Both the position numbers and the translations under genes were made by a program. From assembly GCA_000729835.1 (NCBI GenBank), contig JFHB01000004.1:186001-250000 (forward strand): a stretch of 64,000 nt of DNA, read 5' to 3'. Below the pieces are notes generated by a model that was not told where the DNA came from, ran no database searches, and saw nothing but the letters and a program-made list of their open reading frames with translations. Numbering within the stretch: position 1 is the first letter of the stretch; every line of letters starts with the position of its first letter. The DNA comes from Atkinsonella hypoxylon (Eukaryota; Ascomycota; Sordariomycetes; Hypocreales; Clavicipitaceae). Shown in pieces: positions 23,586 to 34,653 of this stretch.

Positions 23586-24382
23586 CTAGCTTAACGAGTT
23601 GAATAAACTTGAAAAGACATCTTCCTTTTTTTCCCTCTTCTTTTTCTTTTTAAGTTGCCCTTCGCGCTGGCTTAATGACCTAATCCCTGATTTACTTTCA
23701 TGACAAGTTTCTTCGGTCGGCGCTGGTGATATGGCGGCGGGGGATTTTTTAGCAATAATGATGGTTTGTCGAGAAACAGCGAGGCCTCTCTCAGTCTTTT
23801 CTGGATCTGAAGTCGCAGAATGGCTGGACGTTTTGTCTTGCTGTGAAGTTTGCGATATTCTGTCCTGAAAGGCTGGGGGCTGATCTTGTGGTAGGTAGCT
23901 TTTCAACGATGCATATATCTGGCTAAGAACCCCGAGCAGAAGCAGACCAAGGGGTGCGTGCTGATTATCCGCCATCAGTTGACTGAAAGCGCTAAATTCA
24001 CCAACTCAGTTCAAGAATACCAGCGCGTCATTGTGTGATTTGCCACTCACATATAGGCTTTGGGTATTATGATCTTATTGAACCAGATGGCTTTGGAACT
24101 GATATTGTCGATGTCGTCACGATATTCATCACGAGCCTTTCCTTTCGAAGAAGCAGCTAGTCGTTTGAGGGACCGACGGAAGATCCCAAATGTCGACCAC
24201 CAAGGTGATGAGCGGTGCTGATTGCGATGGCGGTGGTTGAACGCGTCTAGCAGTGGTAGAACGGTGGACAGTGTGGTTCGGAGTTCGTCCGTCAGTGCTG
24301 CGGTTCGATCGTTGGCGGTTAATACCGACGACGACGTTGACGGGAGTGTTAGAGCGCCGTGTTGCTTCTTTTGTGAAATCAT
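23586..24382 (-). CDS. RMP1: RNase MRP protein subunit Rmp1-like
   Basis: Two exons, 24051-24382 and 23586-23982, 242 residues. Rmp1 is the protein that distinguishes RNase MRP from RNase P; MRP processes pre-rRNA in the nucleolus. Seen: TTLSTVLPLLDAFNHRHRNQ, then HRSSPWWSTFGIFRRSLKRL (the conserved HRNQHR..WW signature, about residues 50-75), WFNKIIIPKAYIQL across the splice and ADNQHAPLGLLLLGVL. The C-terminal third is variable and ends in a Lys-rich tract (KKKKKREKKED), probably nuclear targeting. The intron uses GTGAGT and CAG and restores the AYIQLMADNQ match. Sequence similarity in this family is low, so the call rests on the signature motif. Confidence 0.85.
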
Positions 24383-25547
24383 CGTCGACAGGCTGTCTCG
24401 GAGCCAAGATGTATGACCTGCTGACCGTCACATTGCGGAATCTGGTTCTTTTCGTTTCGTTTTCCTTCCGGCTGCGACGTCGATATCTTGAATTCCTTGT
24501 AGAGTCGTAGCTCAATGATCATCAGAGGCTGAAAAAAAATTGAGAGCAGCAAATGTCTGGGGCTGCAGAAAGGGTGGTTGTACACACAAATTAAAGCAGT
24601 GTATGCAGTGAAACAAGTCTGAAAGGTGGGTTGGTATTTATCTCTTTCTGCTTGCTTGATTAGTTAACTAGTTACCTACCTAGGTAGGTAACTACTTAGG
24701 TACCTGCTTGAGGCAGTCACTGAGGAGACCAATCAAAGATGAGAGGTGATTAGCGGTCCTCAAGGCTGCTCGCCGCGTAAAACATAGCCATGGGGAAATA
24801 GGCTACAAGCAACAAGTGTCTTTTATTTATTGACTGTTTGTATTTATAGGTACATGGTCAAATCCTGAAGAATTTTTCAATGTCTCTTGGCCTCTTCATA
24901 AGAAGTTCTTGGTACAGTATTTGGATTCTCAGAACGATACTTGCAGCATCTACAGAGTACGAAACTCATGTACCTTCATACTTAAGTGCCAGGTACTTCG
25001 TGTACCATCCCGATTCTTGGTAAAAGCAAGCCAAGTCTCACGAACGTCTGATAGAATATCTGTCAGAGTATTAAGAAATACTACTGAAAAAAAAAATCAT
25101 ATTTACAAGACCTTGTAGAGTTAGTAACTGTCACAGAGCTCTCAACTAAGATCGCCGTGGGGGCGTTAAGGTACCTGACCTAAGTTACCTGACCTAAGGT
25201 ATCCCGGTACCTAATATACCCCCGGTTCAGGCGAGCGGCTTCAGATAAAAAAAAAAAAAAAAAAAAAAAGGCAGCCGACTGCTACACTGTTTGGCCTGCG
25301 TACCTCCCTCTTTGCAAGCCTTGTATTATTGCATCATATATTGTTTCATCTGTAGTGGTCCGAGACCGGATACACTGCCCACGTTTTAGCCTGCAGCCCT
25401 TCCGCCCTTAGCGACGCATCCCCGCTTTGCTACGTTTTGCAGCCGTCGTGAAGTTTGAGAAGGTCGTGATAACCTTGGAGCATAGTGCGAATTTGTCACT
25501 TCACCGGTAGACCAGTGGCTGGCTGGCACTACTGAAACCCAATCAGG
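24383..25547. promoter_or_regulatory. Divergent promoter region, RMP1 and the AVT transporter
   Basis: 1.17 kb. It contains a perfect 22-bp palindrome at 24671-24692 with the CCTACCTAGGTAGG core, a run of about 23 A at 25247-25269, and several GGTACCTGACCTAAG-type repeats at 25168-25215. No gene is visible. Confidence 0.5.
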
Positions 25548-27870
25548 ATGTATCCAGCGCCGCGATATCCTACTTCTTGGGATGAGGTTGATGGGCATCT
25601 GTCGCCGTCTGGAAGCCTCACGTCTGCCGCAATAGACGATGACGATGCTGCCGTAGACGCTAGTGGTGATGAAGACAATGAAGACCAACTGCCAATGCTG
25701 GGTGTCGAGCGCAGGAGGTATGCAAATTTTTACCCAGATCGAAGCCATTTCCTCTCTAATGCTGGTATCTAGATCTTCCGTTACAAACCGTTGGGCAGCC
25801 ATGGCAGATATTGGTGGAGTGAACAGTTTTAGATCGTTTGCGAGAAGCTGGCGACGTGCTGCGTCGTTTGCTGAGGTCATTCCACGTCGTCCGAGCTTTG
25901 TCCTTGCTTATGAAATAGACGACTCTGATGTTTCAAATGACGGAGGGATTGCATACAGCCGCAGCCATGTCGACAACAGTCTCCAACATCATACGGGACT
26001 TTTGAGGCAGCACCTACAAGCATCTTCTTCGCAGGATGCTGGTGCAGCTTCTTCCTTGCCAGACAACCGTGCAGAATCTGCTTCGGGCGAGGGACCCCCA
26101 AAGGACGATTTCCGAGAACGAGAACGTAAAGCTTTGGATACTGAAATGGCCTCTGGTGCTCTTCTTGGTAGCTCGCCATCAACTCGATCTAGCATCTTTG
26201 CTGCTCCTCCTCACTTGGCCGTGGCAGAGGTCATTGGTAGTTATGGCACTCATTACGGCACAATGAGCACCGGCAGATACCGTTCTCAGTCCAAAGCAAG
26301 CCATGACAGCTCATGGAGCGTCGGGGATGAGACCAGGGACGCGGATGCTGCAGATATGGCTCTTGGAGAGGAGCATCCCATCTTGGTCAAGGAAATCAAG
26401 CAAGGAGATAAAGTTGTACTTACAGTTGAGGGCCAAAGCACGCTACCTCAGTCTGTCTTCAATTCAATCAACGCGATTATTGGGGTTGGTCTTCTGAGTT
26501 TGCCATTGGCATTCAAGATGAGCGGATGGATCATTGGGTTGGTTATACTAACTCTGACTGCGGCCGTTACAGCCCATACGGCAAAGCTCCTTGGTAAATG
26601 CATGGAATATGATAAAAGCATAATCACTTACTCAGACCTTGCATATGCCGCTTTTGGAGCACGAGCCCGAGTCATTGTCTCGGCACTTTTTACACTGGAG
26701 CTTGCTGCAGCCTGTGTGGCTCTCGTTATCCTTTTTTCTGATTCTCTCGATCTATTACTGCCAGATCTGGCTAATGCTACCATCTGGAAGTGTGTATGCG
26801 CTTCTTTCGTCTTGGTGTTGAATGTGCTTCCTCTCCGTTGGCTTAGTTACACGAGCGTCTTGGGAATATTTTCTACATTTTGCAGTGGGTTAAATTGCCT
26901 GTGATTGCCTGGCTTACATATTATTCTTATGGCTAATCGCTTATTTTTCAGTCGTCTGCATCGTCGTCATAGATGGTCTTGTAAAGAAGGAGTCGCTAGG
27001 TTCTCTGTGGAAACCAGCGACGACTTACATTCTTCCTTCCAACTGGCTTTCGCTTCCTCTTGCATATGGCCTTATGGCCAGTCCTTGGGGCGCACACTCT
27101 GTTTTTCCATCGGTAAGATTCTTTCTTCTGGAAGTCAAGCACATATCAACAACAGCTGGAATCGCTAAGTGATTTGTCTAGGTTTACAGAGATATGCGCC
27201 ACCCACATAAATGGAACCAGGGTGTTGACATAACTTTTTCTTTTTCTGTAAGTTTAGTTGCTGTGACATTTTTTCTACTTTTGGCTTTTTTGCGCTTGCT
27301 GACTTGTGGGCTCAATTTATCTAGTACTTACTCGATAGTTGTTTGGCGGTAATTGGCATTCTCATGTTCGGAGATGGCATCACGGATGCCATCACATCCA
27401 ACATTCTTCGAACATCAGGCTACCCCGAGTCACTTACCGTAACTATGTGTGTTTTTATTGCGATCATACCTCTGACGAAACTTCCTCTAAATGCTCGTCC
27501 CCTTATCACTACCGCTGATGTTGTATGCGGCGTTCACAGAGATTGGCAACATCTTTCACCTGGCTCACCTGCTCGGTCCTCAGCTCTTGTGAATGCGTTG
27601 AGAGCAATGATTCGTGTTCTCGTCGTCTCAATCCTGCTTGGGATATCTGTTCTGTTTCCTGCATTTGACTCAGTGTGTGCATTTCTGGGAGCCGCACTCT
27701 GCTCTCTCATCTCTATCATTTTGCCGATATCCTTTTATCTCAAACTTTATCACCATGATATTACCAGGTGTGAGCGTATTCTCTGTTGGGTGTTGTTAGT
27801 AAACTTCTCCATATTGGGATTGGTAGGCACAGTTTGGACGTTTTTGCCGAAAACTCTGGTTGGGGCATGA
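25548..27870 (+). CDS. Vacuolar amino-acid transporter, AAAP/AVT family (Avt1-like)
   Basis: Five exons: 25548-25717, 25773-26884, 26952-27112, 27182-27247 and 27325-27870; 684 residues. AVT proteins exchange amino acids with protons across the vacuolar membrane. Seen: a long hydrophilic, acidic and Ser-rich N-terminus of about 280 residues, then the AAAP start STLPQSVFNSINAIIGVGLL and SLPLAFKMSGWIIGLV, followed by about eleven hydrophobic segments including HSVFPSVYRDMRHPHKW and FSYLLDSCLAVIGILMFGD. The N-terminal extension is typical of Avt1-type members. All four introns are 55-77 bp and were placed by family match. The actual substrate cannot be read from the sequence. Confidence 0.92.
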
Positions 27871-28454
27871 ACAAGCGTTGGAGATGCTTGTTACATAGTC
27901 AAGCTCTGAAGGGAACAGAGTGTCAGGATCAACTCTTTTTCTCGGTTCCTATAATGTGGCTTGATAAGCCGGTCTCCTGATGAAGGCACTGGATTATATA
28001 GTAAACATAGCGTCCGACTTGCTCCATTGTCAGCAACGATGCATCATCTTCCTGAGTTTCAACCCATTCAAGACTGAAAGCTTACATGTCAACAAGATGT
28101 TTACTAAAAAGGCATTCACATTGCGTATGCATGCGCAATTCTCAAACGCGGCCAATGTCTGGCCTGAAAACGGCCAGGAACTGTCCTCCCGACTATTGAA
28201 CCTCGCGATTGATTGCCATACTTTGAAAGTACCTGGCTATGGTACTACATTCAAGTTTGAGTGGGTAACTTCTGGTATTATCCTAACTAAATGTGGAACT
28301 ATTTGATACACAGAAAGCGAGCCAAGACTCATGTCTCAATCCCTCATCATTGCAATAAGAATTACAATGATGGTATCTGCTGCAGAAGAGTGACTGAAGC
28401 TGATAAGGGTGACCATGGTCATAACCACGATTGACGGCTGAAGAGACAGATCCT
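27871..28454. other. Convergent gap, AVT transporter and kinase 3' ends
   Basis: 584 bp with no supported gene. Confidence 0.45.
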
Positions 28455-30311
28455 CTACCAACCGCCAACCCACTCAATGTCCCCGAGATCGTTGCGCTTG
28501 TGATCTCGTCGCCAGTTCCAATCTCTGCCCTTATTCCAAGGACGGTCCTTTGTACGGTCCTTGACCCAAGTCTTACTAGTGTTGTTCGCTGAATGATCCA
28601 AAACGCCTGCCTCATAAGCCCTATACCCAAGACCAAAATGGTGTCGCGACTTCGAGACAGGCGGCTTCCCCGCCATCATTGTTGCACCTTGACCTCTGCG
28701 ACGTTCACCCAGAGCAGCCCATTTGTCATAGTCGAGTCTCTTCGGAGGAGGGGAATATCGAGTCACTATAGAAACAGGCTTGGGAGCAGGCGAGTCTTGA
28801 AAGAAGAACCCATCGGCAACAAGATCATCATCGATGTTACCTTTAATTGTGACATGAGAAGCAGGAGCAACATCAATGACGTGGTGTTTCTGAGCCTCAC
28901 TTCTACTCTCATGACTCCAGGTCCTCGAGTTGAGTTCCTGAAGCGTCTTCCTCTGCTCTTCCTGTTCCTCCTCCTCATCTTCATCCCACATATCGCTCCA
29001 ACTCTTTGACACAGTGTCCTTTCGGCGGCCAAGTACCGTAGACATTGACACGGCAAGGGGTTTCACCATAGAGATAGGTAATGACCCCGCAGCTGGTGAA
29101 ATACCAAGATGACGTGGCTTGCCGTTGATTTTTTCAAGAGACCTCATCGAGACATCCAGGTGTGACCCAAGGGTCGAGGACATGGACGGCGTCTGGATAC
29201 TGGCAGAGCACCAATCAACTGTTTCACCAGACTTTGAAAACAAGTCCTCGGTATAACTTTCATTGTCGTAAATGGCACTCAATTGGCGGGTGTGTCGAGG
29301 AGTAGCATGCAAAGCCTTTGCCCAGGGGAAGGCACTAGACTGATTATCGATGTCAATGTGAGGACTTTGGATGGAGGGAGTTCGAAGAGGTTCGCGATTT
29401 GCAGATGCAACAGTAGCTTTCTCCGCTCCACAGAAATCATCAAGAGACTCATCCTCCGTGGTGAAGCTAACGACGCGAAGTAAAGCATCCCTTGCCCCTT
29501 CCAGTGAGCGTCTCCTGGAATCCAAGTTCATACACTGAACAATAACCTCATAGGTGTCTTGTGACATATTGGGAAAGACATCAAAGAGGCTCTGTTTGTC
29601 TCGGGAGAAATCCAAAAATAGGGGGTCTGCCTCAGTCGGAGTAGTGAAAGGGTTCCGGGAGAAGAGAATATTGAGCAAACAGATACCGATAGCCCAAATG
29701 TCAGCTTCAGCGGGAGAGTATCCAGCACCGGCCGAATCGAATTGCTCAGGGGCCATGTAACGGTCACTGCCGACGGTCATTTCGTAAGACCACTTGTCTT
29801 TGGTTGCCAGACCAAAATCACCTAGTTTCACCGCACCGTCGTGAGTGAGAAAGATGTTCTCAGGTTTGATGTCCCGATGATATACACCTTTAGAATGAAT
29901 ATATGAAACCGCATCGATAAGCTGCAGCATAAACTGACGAACATGCTCAGTTTGTAGCGGCCCATGACCATTCTTGATGGCTTCATACAGATCGCCCTGT
30001 GAACAGAACTCCATAACCAGGAACACATGCGCATCAGTCTCGAAGGAGCCGAGAAGATTCACGATATGTTCGTGGCTTCCAAGGCTGCTATGCAAAGCAA
30101 GCTCCTCAGACTTGTCGTCGACAGCTAATTCGAGCCCAGACTCGCAAGGGGCTGACTTCTTAGTCATGCACTTGATAGCAACTGTCTGGTTGGTCACCAA
30201 GTCCTGTGCTGTGAAGACCAAGCCGAAGGAGCCATGATTTAGAGGCGAGATTGTTCGATAACGCCCGTTAAGTAAAACACCTCCCGTAAACCTGTCCTTG
30301 AAACAATCCAT
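28455..30311 (-). CDS. Serine/threonine protein kinase, Ran1/Pat1-Sks1-Vhs1 type
   Basis: Single exon, 618 residues. The kinase domain covers about residues 16-310. Glycine loop LNHGSFGLVF, VAIK lysine at 47, catalytic YHRDIKPEN with HRD at 145-147, DFG at 165-167 and RYMAPEQ are all present, so it should be active. The C-terminal half is Ser-rich and contains an acidic tract (DEDEEEEQEEQR) and a conserved fungal block beginning SRHHFGLGYRAYEAGVLDHS. Relatives act in nutrient sensing and the choice between growth and meiosis; which role applies here is not shown. The ATG at 30311 (MDCFKDRFTGG) was chosen because the upstream extension is hydrophobic, lies in the leader and has no family counterpart. 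A promoter rich in pyrimidines on its strand lies near 31480-31660. Confidence 0.93.
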   Translation of the reverse strand: MDCFKDRFTGGVLLNGRYRTISPLNHGSFGLVFTAQDLVTNQTVAIKCMTKKSAPCESGLELAVDDKSEELALHSSLGSHEHIVNLLGSFETDAHVFLVMEFCSQGDLYEAIKNGHGPLQTEHVRQFMLQLIDAVSYIHSKGVYHRDIKPENIFLTHDGAVKLGDFGLATKDKWSYEMTVGSDRYMAPEQFDSAGAGYSPAEADIWAIGICLLNILFSRNPFTTPTEADPLFLDFSRDKQSLFDVFPNMSQDTYEVIVQCMNLDSRRRSLEGARDALLRVVSFTTEDESLDDFCGAEKATVASANREPLRTPSIQSPHIDIDNQSSAFPWAKALHATPRHTRQLSAIYDNESYTEDLFSKSGETVDWCSASIQTPSMSSTLGSHLDVSMRSLEKINGKPRHLGISPAAGSLPISMVKPLAVSMSTVLGRRKDTVSKSWSDMWDEDEEEEQEEQRKTLQELNSRTWSHESRSEAQKHHVIDVAPASHVTIKGNIDDDLVADGFFFQDSPAPKPVSIVTRYSPPPKRLDYDKWAALGERRRGQGATMMAGKPPVSKSRHHFGLGYRAYEAGVLDHSANNTSKTWVKDRTKDRPWNKGRDWNWRRDHKRNDLGDIEWVGGW

Positions 30312-31863
30312 GCTGATGAGTGCGTTGGTGGAAAAAAAATTCGTTAGAAAAACAAGGAGAGTAGAGCGTGATGCGAAGCAAAAAAAAAATAAAATGATAC
30401 TTGTACAATTGAAGTTTGGTATATGCGATCTGTCCTGACTCCAGATAAGCAATTTCGTTTTGCGCTACGCTGATCGCATAGAACTTGTTATTGTTGACTC
30501 TTGAGAGCTCAATTCCGCAGCGCGAGTCTGAAAACGAACTGTTTATCAAGTAGTTGGTGATGACCGGTGGAGAAAGACAGGTGAGTGAATATACAAATAA
30601 TGTGAACAGGTGAAAGAGCAGATGATGCACCAAAGGCTGATGGTGACTTTGCGTTGTGGTAAAATCAATAGATCATTGGCAATATAGGCTGAGGACAAAA
30701 GGAAACCGTTTTATCAAATCGTCGTGGCAATAAAGCAGCAAGAGCCAGAGGGCTCGAACGTAGGCAGAAGGTAACACGAGAAAGATCGTTATAATGACAT
30801 GGATAATCGTTTTGTGTTGATGCAAGACAGTGACTTTTATTGGAGTTCGATTCGTGATATACTGTCCGAACGTGAAGTGTTGGACGTGCAAGATGGACTA
30901 TTCGTGGTCGATACTCAATCAGTCAGTCGACATTAAAGTGATTCAAGCGGTCGGGGCCAAGCTCTCGCTGGAGGTTATCTCAAGGAGTATCGGCTTAGGA
31001 AATACTCGGTTAGACAAGTTAACCGAGTCAACACGCGATGATCGAATATGCCGTACTGAGGAAACCCACAGCGACCCAATGATTGCCTGAAGTTGTACTT
31101 TCGACAGGTGTCGAGAGGAGTTTCTGTTGCTTGTTTCAGCACAACAAGGCAAGGCACAAGGTGTTGCGGATGGGTTGAGGTTGTGGGCGATGAGAGTAAG
31201 ATTGAGCTTGAAATAGGGACTTGCGTGTACTCGCAATCGTCAATGTGGTGATGTTGAAAGATGTATGGACGAGTTTCTTTGGGTATCTCGGCAGCTTGAA
31301 GGAACCTTCTTTCGACGTTCACCGTGATGATCAGACCAAATCAATTAATGGCAGATGAGGTTGCGTGATGCAGGTAGCGGGCGACAGTTGATGAGGTAGT
31401 CACGAGCACCGAATACGGTTGAATGGTGCTTGTTCGAGCGGATTGAACTACGCAATGTCGGCTGCAAAGAAGGCCTTGCCTAGATGAGAGAGAAACAGGC
31501 GTGACGAAGAAGGAAAGAGGAGCGGAACGAAAGGAGACGGTGCGAGGATTGGATGATAAAGGACGATAAGAGAGGAAGAAAAGAAGGTAAGGAGATTAGA
31601 AGGTAAGAAGGCAAGAAGCGGTGTTGAGATGGGATGGGATGGAACAGACTGGAAGTTGGAAGGGGAGGGGGCGTGTGTGTCACTAGACCTTAGGCGTTGG
31701 GCAATGCAGGCAGCAATTCTGTCCAGTCATGGCTGGTCATAGCCTACATGGATCCAGACTGGCGCCATCTTGAGCCATTGGCGATGGTGTCACTTACAGC
31801 TGGGTGGATACCCGTTGAGAGTCGCCAGCCGCCGGTGTCGCACTGGGCAGTTTGCGGGAAGCA

Positions 31864-32077
31864 GACCACCACTAAGTGACTTCATCTGACTATTAAGAAC
31901 GCCTTAGCTGACCATTCTCACCCTAACCCTAGTTTTTTCTTAAAATTTATATTTATATACACAATACCTTTCCTAACCCTAACTTGACTTAACTTAACCC
32001 TGTCCACTAACTGTAACCCTACGTCTACTGGTTAGATGGTCCCTCTAATGGTCAGGCGAGGTCACTTAGTGGTGGTC
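31864..32077. mobile_element. 214-bp inverted-repeat element with telomere-like repeats inside
   Basis: The left end GACCACCACTAAGTGAC is matched by the reverse complement at the right end (32061-32077). The match continues inward with a few mismatches (TTCATCTGAC versus CTCGCCTGAC). The interior contains CCCTAACCCTAG near 31921 and CCTAACCCTAAC near 31973, plus degenerate AACCCT words. No coding frame. MITE-like; no target duplication could be assigned. Confidence 0.75.
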
Positions 32078-32323
32078 AGGTCAGGTTACAAGGGGGGGAT
32101 GGTTGGCAATGGTAGGTCTGCGCCCAGCTGACAAATTTACCGGAACATTAAGCCTCCGTGAGTGGTGGGGACGGGTTCTGTCAAGACCTTGTGGTCCGTT
32201 TTTCTTCATTAGCCCCTGCAGCACAGTGTAGAGTGTGTGTTTATGAGACTGTATATCTACCGAAGGGTGGCTGCGACTGTTTGTGTCTCATGCCACGAAA
32301 TGCTGCTAGGACAAGACTTATCA

Positions 32324-32736
32324 CAGTATCTCCTTGAGGACCATAAGGTTCCAGGTACAAAGGTGACAGGGGTCAGTCCAATCAAAATTATCACTGTAAG
32401 CGGTACATCTTCTTCCATACTAAATTGTACTATGATATAAGTATCGACAATGGTCTAAGTTACAAGGAAGAACATCGCACGTCTCACAGCCCCACCGGCT
32501 TTAAGGTGCCTCTGTCCATTGACTAAGGGCATCATCAAAAAGGCTTTTAAGAGCCTTCTAAGGCCTCTGCAGCTGTAGCTCGCGATAGATCGGGATAGTT
32601 GAATTTAAGGTGTTGCTGGATTCGTACTCTAATTATTATCGTCGGTAGTAGTCCAAACGCGTTACGTGGGGTTTAGCGTGTAATGTTTTCGAAGCAATCA
32701 CCAGCAATAAAAGTGGGTCTGCCACGTACCTGGAGC
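32324..32736. repeat. Candidate non-autonomous element, less-mutated partner of the 18.1-kb repeat
   Basis: The left part 32324-32358 is the reverse complement of 18250-18284, and the right part 32648-32736 aligns directly with 18142-18260. GTTCCAGGTAC at about 32348 and GTACCTGGAGC at 32726-32736 could be inverted ends of one element of about 400 bp. Confidence 0.55.
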
Positions 32737-33826
32737 ATATAGGGCATAACAGCCGCCCGAGGTGGTCGTAAGTACCTAGGTAGATATCTCTTAAACGGCC
32801 ACTTCGCATGATAGGCAGATTGGTGCAACCTGTTCCAGGCGGGTGGGTCGTGGGCCAATGGTAGAATAAGGAAGGGATGGGAAATGATTGGCACAACCCT
32901 CTCCTTCCTCCCCACGCAACGCGATGAAGACCGACCAGCATGACCGCACCGTTTGTGGACATAAGCCTTGTACTGTATACGCTCATATTCCTCACCTGTT
33001 GAGCAGGAACGAACCACGAGGTACTTCTGGATCCGGTCCATAAGGCATGTGGCCCTTTTTCTCTTTGCTGATACCACTATAAGATTCGCCCGAGGAAGGC
33101 CAAGGAAGGCCCAGCAAGGCCCAGCAAGGTATCCAAGTACTCCGTGCTTCGATAGCTGGGCGTCTTTCGCATCGGCGGCTACGTACACCGCTAAGTACGG
33201 TGTAGAAGATGGGCTACTCCCCAACCAAGTAACGAACGACCAGTGCTTTCTGTGGCGTCCCCTGCAGATGAGCATAAATCCCAACCACAGTGGAGCTGTA
33301 TTATTGGGCAATGGGGAGTCGTGGGGATCGACGCGTGGCACTAAATGGTGATAGCAGAAGGGCAGTTAGTTTATCATGCATCTGTTTCCCATGGTAATTA
33401 ATATTGGACTACAGACTCAAGGCTCGAGCTGCTTCAGCGATTTTAATCACACGATACTTTGGATTCTTCATGACATGATGTGCAGGTGCATCGCATCAAT
33501 GCCAGTATAAAGTGACAGCAGCTGAATATAAAATCGGCATGGTGCAGAAGATGCTTATATCCTTCATGTATGATAAACGGCCATGTTGAAGGTGGAGATG
33601 CTACCTAGGTAGGTAGTTGAAAGACAAGCAGTCAGGACTATGTAGCGACTGCCGTGTAATTGAATCTCAGGTTGCGAATAACAATAAGTACCTTCGTGCT
33701 GTGTACTTTTTCGGGTGGCTATTATCTGGCATGCGATAGCCCGCCCAGTCGATAATATGTAAGAGACAAAAAGATGCCCACCCTTATTCACCTCTTTCAA
33801 ATATCTCCCCGTTACTATGAGTCTTG

Positions 33827-33883
33827 CATTCCACATTCCACATTCCACATTCCACATTCTACATTCTACATTTCACATTTCAC
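33827..33883. repeat. Tandem heptamer array, ATTCCAC type
   Basis: About eight consecutive 7-bp units: four ATTCCAC, then two ATTCTAC, then two ATTTCAC. Variants differ by single C-to-T steps. Confidence 0.9.
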
Positions 33884-34653
33884 TGCCTAAATTATTATCT
33901 TCTGTACACTTTTCAAGTCGCGGCCCATACCGAGATTAGACGGTCGAGCAAGCTGAGGCAGCGTATTAGTTAGTGTCTCCAGCACCCTCTTTACATGAAT
34001 ACATTTCGACCTCATTATGTTATTCAGAACTGCATTCTCCCAACGGGATGGCGTAAGAATTTGTATGTCAAAACTCAATCACTCATGTCGTACTGTGGTG
34101 CTCCATGCGTATGCGGATTAAAGGGTCTTCTTTCCTCGTCTTTCTCTGCCGCTCGGTAATCCGCCGACTTGGGGATAGCTTCTCTTGTTCATGTAGGATT
34201 AGGGATAAATAGAGAGGTTCGGCTGGGCCTTGACCGCTTCTCCAGCTCACACCATCCAGCCGAGGCCTAATGCTCAAATGGGCCAAGCACAATCCTCTTC
34301 TGCGGACTAATAATGCTCCACGCACCTGTGCCACCTGCACTAGGTCGAGTGTCGCCCCACCACTTTCACTCTCATCAGCAGCAATTGCTCGCATCAAGAG
34401 CGAGCAAAAAAAAAAAAAAAAAAAACTGCGAACCAAGGCTGGCGAATTCTCAGATCTGAATGCAAAACCCGATAAAGACGGAAACCTGAATTTAGCCTTT
34501 ATCCCTGAGCCGATATTGATCGGTATACGCCTCACACAAACGTCTGTTCGCTGTATTATCCCAACCCTGTACTACATTGTTCGAGGGTTTTATTGCTAAC
34601 GTTCTGGCAGTACCTGATTATCAAATCGCTCCAACCAATAAAAAAATATTGCC

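Larger units (their letters stand above)
30312..34653. other. 4.3-kb gene-poor divergent interval between the kinase and UTR4
   Basis: 30312-31700 is probably kinase promoter and leader, very purine-rich on the + strand at 31480-31670. The remainder holds the inverted-repeat element at 31864-32077, the repeat unit at 32324-32736, tandem AAGGCC(C)AGC words at 33096-33128, a heptamer array at 33827-33883 and a run of 20 A at 34406-34425. The 222-residue minus-strand frame at 32673-33341 is not supported. Confidence 0.5.

Noticed and set aside
32673..33341. 222-residue minus-strand frame
   Set aside because: It runs through the dispersed repeat and tandem AAGGCC words; no family features and an opposite-strand frame of 127 residues overlaps it.
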